Origin: Isoetes taiwanensis
Lineage: Eukaryota; Streptophyta; Lycopodiopsida; Isoetales; Isoetaceae
Length of the DNA: 64,000 nt
Assembly (NCBI GenBank): GCA_021234155.1
Contig: JAJEKV010000085.1
Span: forward strand, 1,558,896-1,622,895
Direction: 5' to 3'
Translations under genes and position numbers: made by a program
Notes under the pieces: model-generated
Database searches by the model: none
Told to the model about the DNA's origin: nothing
What the model saw: only the letters and a program-made list of their open reading frames with translations
Part shown: piece by piece, positions 60,390-64,000 of the stretch
Layout: every line of letters begins with the position of its first letter
Position numbering within the stretch: the stretch's first letter is position 1

Positions 60390-61330
60390 ATGCCTCACCC
60401 TCGAAAGACATAATGTCATTACCAAAAATAATGAGAAAAATGCTACTATACAGGAAACGAAAAAAGGGAACAAAGGAAAAAAAAATGATGAGGAGCAATA
60501 TAGACATATAATAAAGCACCGCCACAGTAACCCAACATTAATTTACCTGGATGAGTGAGGAAGTTGAACAATACAAAATGACAAATGCATGCCCTAGACC
60601 CGAGTGCCCGAGGGACCTCGAACCCTCGTTGTGTGTTGACTAGTATGGACGCCAGGGTAATGCTAAACAAGATCTAAATGTGATCACATTGTAAAACCCA
60701 AATTTAAGATAGTAATATGGCAAGAAACCCCAGAGGAATAAATGAGAATATGCACATGTTATATATAATGCACACTATGCCATAAAATCCAAGTAACATG
60801 TTAGAGCCCCTTCTAAACTATAAATTTGGCAATAAGCTTGACAAAGAAAAAAACCAAAACAAACTTAACCTTATGCAATATTCAAATCATAACCCAAAGA
60901 AAATGTTTAAAATCAAAACTTATCTGAAGATTATTCGCGAAAAGGAAAGTCAAGAAACTAGTGAGTTGAGTTAGCATCCCATGCCCGAATCAACTCCAAT
61001 GCCGCCAAGGAGGTCTAAAATGAATTATGAGGATACCGAAGATAAATGTTGGAAAATTTTGGTCGAGATAGAAGGCTAGGAAACAAAAGAAAACTACCAT
61101 ATGGGGATACCAGATAAGGTAACCCCGCACATGGGTTGCAAGTTGATCTAAAAGGGGATCGAATGGCAAAGAGTCGAGGATCATATGCGTTTGAAGCAAA
61201 TTCAATGAGGATAGGCCGAATCATATTATGTTAGAAGGAGGATTCGTTTGGAGAAGCCCGTACTTGTTGGCAAATGAATCCGTAAATGCCTCACAAGCAG
61301 ACATAATGTCATCCCCAAAGGCAAATGAGA
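60390..61330. repeat. Dispersed repeat pair around a catalogued motif
   Basis: A tract reading tgcctcaccctcgaaagacataatgtcatt... (60389-60460) recurs at 61288-61350 (tgcctcacaagcagacata). The two copies sit about 900 bp apart within the purine-rich domain. Confidence 0.6.
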
Positions 61331-62015
61331 AAATGCAAAGATACAGGAATATCGAACAACAAAGGCAAATTTGTTTCGCAAGTTGTCCATAATGCCTCCC
61401 GCCACAAGATAACACCAAATTCGAATTGCTGGCCTGAGGAAGGTATGTAGAGAAAATCGAAATAAGCCGGTGTCGCTGAGTTGCCCGAGATAAGTATAGC
61501 GCAAGGGAAGATGAAGTAGCATAGGAGGACATGAATGCAGCAAGAATCTAAAATGTGATAGTTCAGTAAAACCGCAAAGGCCAAGACATTGATTACCAAT
61601 TTGGAACAAATGAGAGAAGACATAGAGTACTCATTAGTTGCTCAAGACTTTGGGCTGAGAAATGAAGCGACCAAAATCGAAAGAAATGGTGCTACCATTG
61701 TAAACACCCGATACAAAAAACAACAATAAATGTGAAAAGAAGATCATTTGAGTAAGTGCATCAAACATATAAGTTCCCCGGTCCACCCTCTACGCTTGAA
61801 GACGACATGGAAAAACTTATCTCAAGATCATCTACCAAAAAAAGTCGGATCCAAAGAAGGGTCTTTGGATAATTGGATGATGCAAATCAACTCACAATGC
61901 CGCTTGGTGGTGTTGAAATTATCGCGGTATGTAGAACCGCAAAACCTTCTTTTTCAAATTTTGCCGCCAACAATAAGAAGTCACGCCATGAAATAATGAG
62001 CCTTCATGAAAAATG

Positions 62016-62890
62016 CTACATATTCTAAACGAGGTGCACCCTGGACTACCACGCCGGATCGAATGGCAAATCCTATGGCCCGTGACCGTATGTTGGAGCT
62101 TCTTGACACCTCTCGCTTCGATTATGCTCAATTATGATTGGGGAAGCCCGCATTTTAAGAAATCGAATCTGAAGCTTGCCTAAGGTTTTTGATGGTATAT
62201 CGAAAGGCTCTATACCATTTGGCTTAAGCTTTTAGAATATGAAATACCCCTGATTCAACCTCTACCAAAATAACTCAATGTCCTAATACGACTACTTTAA
62301 CCAATCTAACCAAAGGAGCTAATGTGACTATTTTTTTATCTTAAATCTATGTTTTTTTTTATAATAACCATTGAATTGTTGTAGGATATGGTCTATGGTT
62401 TCAAGAATTATATCTATATCAAATCCCCCTGAACCCCTCGTTATTTTGCTACATATTCTAAAACAGGTGACCCCCTCGACTACTAGAGTACTCATCTGAC
62501 TGCCAATCCTTTGGCCCGATCAATGTTGGAGCTTCTTGACACCTGGTCGCTTCGATTATGCTCAATTATGATTGGGGACGCCACTATGATTTTAAGATGT
62601 CAATACGAGTTTGCCTAAGGTTTTGATGGTATATCGAAGCCTCTATACGGGTTTGGCTTAAGCTTTTAGAATATGAAATACCTGTGGATCATCTACCTCT
62701 ACCAAAATAACTCAATGTCCTAATAGGGCCTAATTACTTTAACCAATCTAACCAAAGAGCTAATGTGACTATTTTTTATCTTAAATCTATGTTTTTTTAT
62801 AATAAATCCATTGAATTGTTGTAGGATATGGTCTATGGTTTCAAGAATTATATCTATATCAAATCCCCCTCGAACCCCCTCGAAATTTTG
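62016..62890. repeat. Two tandem units of 433 and 442 bp
   Basis: Both begin ctacatattcta and share gttggagcttcttgacacct, gcttaagcttttagaatatg and gttgtaggatatggtctatg. A third unit starts at 62891 (ctacatattg) but stops after about 10 bp. Differences are mainly small indels. Confidence 0.93.
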
Positions 62891-63727
62891 CTACATATTG
62901 TAGCCATTCCCCAAATAAGAAGTTTTTGATAAAAGAAAAGAAAGAACAGGTCAGGACGAAGCCCTTGCATGCCGGACGAGGAGGATAAACCTGGGGTGGG
63001 CTGCCGAATGGCTCCTTGCATAGCACACTGATTGAATGGCACCTGATGTTAGAACAAAAACCAATAGGACAAAGACATTATTCTAGATCTAGAAATTGCA
63101 TGGTCAAGCCGCTTACTCCTGCATAAGCACGTAACGATTCTAAACGGATTCCAGGATGCTCTCTATCTGATCTATCAAAAAATGGCAGGCTTCCTTGAAA
63201 ACATCCCGGATCAATGGCTATAACTCCAAGCATCCTCGAATAAATTCATGCCTCATCACATGCAAATCATCCAATAATTCATGAGATCACATGCAAGAAT
63301 CCGATACTTCATGAATCATGACAAAGATCCGTAAATTTATCCGCTATACATGTCAATAACTAACTTGCAGATCTGAAATGCACAAAATAGTGATCACAAA
63401 AGAATTGGCAACAGCCTTTGTAAGACAAATCTAGATCATGCAAATCGATCAAACAAGAAGATCAAACAAGAAGGAAAATGCCAGCATATCAAATCTCCCC
63501 TGTGCAAAATGACTATTGTCATGCATCATAATTTGGAGCAAAAAGTTACCTCATAAGCTCTTGTACAAACGACCAAATTGAAGAGGAGGATGAGCTAAAA
63601 AATACGGGCTAAATAAGAGAGGATCATGTTGAAAAAGGGGATAGGTTGGGAAGGGCGATGATCTACGATAACCATTATGAGCATGAGACTAGAAAGAAAG
63701 AAAAGGGATCCGTGATGGAAAGACAAG

Positions 63728-63930
63728 AAGGAAGCTACGAGAACGGGCGAATGCCGCTGCGGAGAAGACGCCGATAACCAGCTTTAAAACGACAATGACC
63801 TAATATAGGCGCCGCCCTTTCCCGTATCCGATGACGATCCGGGATTATGCACACGACAAAATAAGGGCTTTTGTTGTGAGCCATTGGTTGTTGACCATTG
63901 AAAAAAAAAGAGGCTAAAATCAATGGCTCA
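63728..63930. repeat. Joined copies of two segments from 55-56 kb
   Basis: 63728-63843 repeats 56040-56160 (gagaagacgccgataaccag, acgacaatgacctaatata). Immediately after, 63845-63930 repeats 55136-55250 (cattggttgttgaccattga). In the first locus the two segments are about 0.8 kb apart and in the opposite order. Confidence 0.85.
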
Positions 63931-64000
63931 GAAATGGTGCACTCTAGATGTACGCATTAGTACATCCATTTGAATACACCACGAAATCATAGGAAAACCT

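Larger units (their letters stand above)
55100..63950. repeat. Purine-rich (plus strand) repetitive domain
   Basis: Over most of 55.3-61.7 kb the plus strand is dominated by A and G (for example aaaggacgaaagaagaagg), so the minus strand gives long but low-complexity Phe/Leu/Ser frames (up to 244 codons at 56216-55482) that I do not regard as genes. The domain consists of nested tandem and dispersed repeats, listed separately. No RT, integrase or transposase motif was found in it. Confidence 0.7.

Overview
The window is plant nuclear DNA. Evidence: an intact plant-type TAF12 gene with nine GT-AG exons, a GH17 beta-1,3-glucanase gene, several decayed PPR genes with the E-type tail wording of land plants, and Ty3/gypsy chromodomain retrotransposons primed by initiator tRNA-Met. 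The heavy PPR and retroelement load and the scarcity of genes would fit a large-genome seed-free vascular plant such as a fern, but this is inference; no taxon-specific marker was seen.

Layout: 1-5.3 kb, a dead PPR gene (minus strand) split by a 184-bp GATA microsatellite. 5.3-6.1 kb, a tRNA-type SINE-like unit and a dead LINE reverse transcriptase. 6.1-8.6 kb, a truncated gypsy LTR plus a 1-kb flank (arm X), which returns inverted at 18.5-19.6 kb. Between the two arms lie the TAF12 gene (9.46-12.05 kb, minus), a degraded LINE (13.8-16.6 kb, minus) and exons of a DG1-like PPR gene (17.1-18.2 kb, minus).

19.4-27.8 kb is gypsy element 1 (minus), with its own 5' LTR, primer-binding site, two extra ORFs, gag, protease and part of RT, then a deletion into the 3' LTR. 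28-34 kb holds decayed coding-like sequence, a PPR scrap and short tandem repeats. 34.4-36.4 kb is the GH17 gene, with an in-frame TGA. 36.4-41.1 kb has no gene I recognise.

41.1-51.6 kb is gypsy element 2 (minus), a second copy of the same family, with integrase and a chromodomain. It carries a 499-bp solo LTR in an accessory ORF and a roughly 50-bp bacterial/organellar-type SSU rRNA snippet in RT. 52.4-54.2 kb is an unrecognised decayed gene. 55-64 kb is a purine-rich (plus strand) repetitive domain with tandem units of about 1.16 kb and 0.43 kb and a recurring CACCC/GGTGG dyad.

Probably functional: TAF12 (basal transcription), possibly GH17 (cell-wall callose turnover) if the TGA is resolved, and possibly the PPR gene at 17-18 kb. 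The best candidate for something undescribed is the pair of accessory ORFs (a and b) lying between the 5' LTR and gag in both gypsy copies.
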